Shown: piece after piece, positions 63,767 to 64,000 of the stretch
How positions within the stretch are numbered: the stretch's first letter is position 1
How the letters are laid out: each line of letters begins with the position of its first letter
Assembly (NCBI RefSeq): GCF_030816485.1
Contig: NZ_JAUSYC010000001.1
Span: 4,252,476 to 4,316,475, forward strand
Length of the DNA: 64,000 bases
Origin: Arthrobacter sp. B1I2
GTDB taxonomy: Bacteria > Actinomycetota > Actinomycetes > Actinomycetales > Micrococcaceae
Direction of reading: 5' to 3'
The notes under the pieces: generated by a model
What the model saw: only the letters and a program-made list of their open reading frames with translations
The model's database searches: none
What the model was told of the DNA's origin: nothing
Made by a program: the position numbers and the translations under genes

Positions 63767-63956
63767 GCGGAGACAGTCAGCCGGCGGCTGGGGCGTCCCC
63801 AGCCCCGTGCCCGGCCGCACCACCCCTGTTGCTCCATCACCTATGGCCCCTAAACCCGCCCGATAACAGCCACACTTGATAGAGCAACACAAAAAACCGC
63901 CGGTCCGGGGGCTGCGGGTCTGTTCTTGGTGGTGGTGGTGGTGGTTTTAAATGTGG

Positions 63957-63984
63957 GAGGCCCCAACCGTGTGGTTGGGGCCTC
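63957..63984. terminator. Strong hairpin at the right edge
   Basis: GAGGCCCCAACC (63957-63968) pairs perfectly with GGTTGGGGCCTC (63973-63984) around GTGT. A run of six GGT units precedes it at 63928-63945. It may end a gene entering from the right, outside the window; 63767-63956 holds no other feature I can support. Confidence 0.65.
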
Positions 63985-64000
63985 GACCGTAATGGTTGTC

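Noticed and set aside
63928..63945. Run of six GGT units
   Set aside because: A short microsatellite in non-coding sequence; no evidence of function.
1..64000. tRNA, rRNA, CRISPR arrays, insertion sequences, phage genes
   Set aside because: I looked for cloverleaf ends, regularly spaced direct repeats, transposase motifs and structural phage proteins and found none; a tRNA scan could still find one I missed.

Overview
The window is chromosomal DNA of a high-G+C actinobacterium, most likely Arthrobacter, Pseudarthrobacter or a close relative. This rests on base composition, the gene style (PucR, LacI and LuxR regulators, an OFA-type MFS transporter with a small partner, a PpsA/PpsR pair, DinB and GYD proteins) and frequent GTG and TTG starts. 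It is an inference: no rRNA gene or species marker is present. I saw no tRNA, rRNA, CRISPR array, insertion sequence or phage module.

Left part (1-7200). This stretch is visibly AT-richer than the rest (26/60 G+C at 1381-1440, against 41/60 at 19081-19140) and is the most unusual part. A tightly coupled five-gene operon (1452-5210) encodes a Ycf46-like AAA+ ATPase, a DUF1257/Ycf35-like protein, a DUF2997-like protein, a membrane protein with a ComEA-like helix-hairpin-helix tail, and an NrdG-like radical-SAM protein. Two small membrane proteins are divergent to it, one with a zinc ribbon and running off the left edge. A GIY-YIG nuclease with a broken 5' end lies downstream. The operon looks like an uncharacterised ATPase/Fe-S system.

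Middle part (7200-27140). A scarred partial copy of the 22.1-27.1 kb locus lies at 7.2-7.7 kb. A seven-gene catabolic operon (8639-14990: flavin oxidoreductase, CxxC protein, two SDRs, MFS transporter, deacetylase-like amidohydrolase, asparaginase) is divergent to a LacI regulator, with two palindromic operator candidates between them. A PucR regulator is divergent to pxpA-BCCP-biotin carboxylase-pxpB-pxpC, a set that contains all the parts of a split urea-carboxylase-like enzyme. Then come an amino-acid permease and aminotransferase, divergent from an Lrp regulator and a ThDP enzyme.

Right part (27.3-64 kb). This is a mosaic: secreted propeller proteins, a GH28 pectinase under a LacI-type operator, a 2-hydroxy-acid oxidase with a polar amino-acid ABC transporter, a rifampin-phosphotransferase-like PEP-utilising enzyme, an HD-GYP/LuxR fusion, a secreted phosphoesterase with a cell-surface partner, lipid-related membrane proteins, an OFA MFS transporter with its 48-residue partner, an ion channel, a CPBP protease, and ppsA-ppsR next to a slipin. 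Four copies of one terminator-like hairpin family (GGCGGCACCC...GGGTGCCGCC) are spread over 28-50 kb. Large palindromic structures mark several convergent gene ends.
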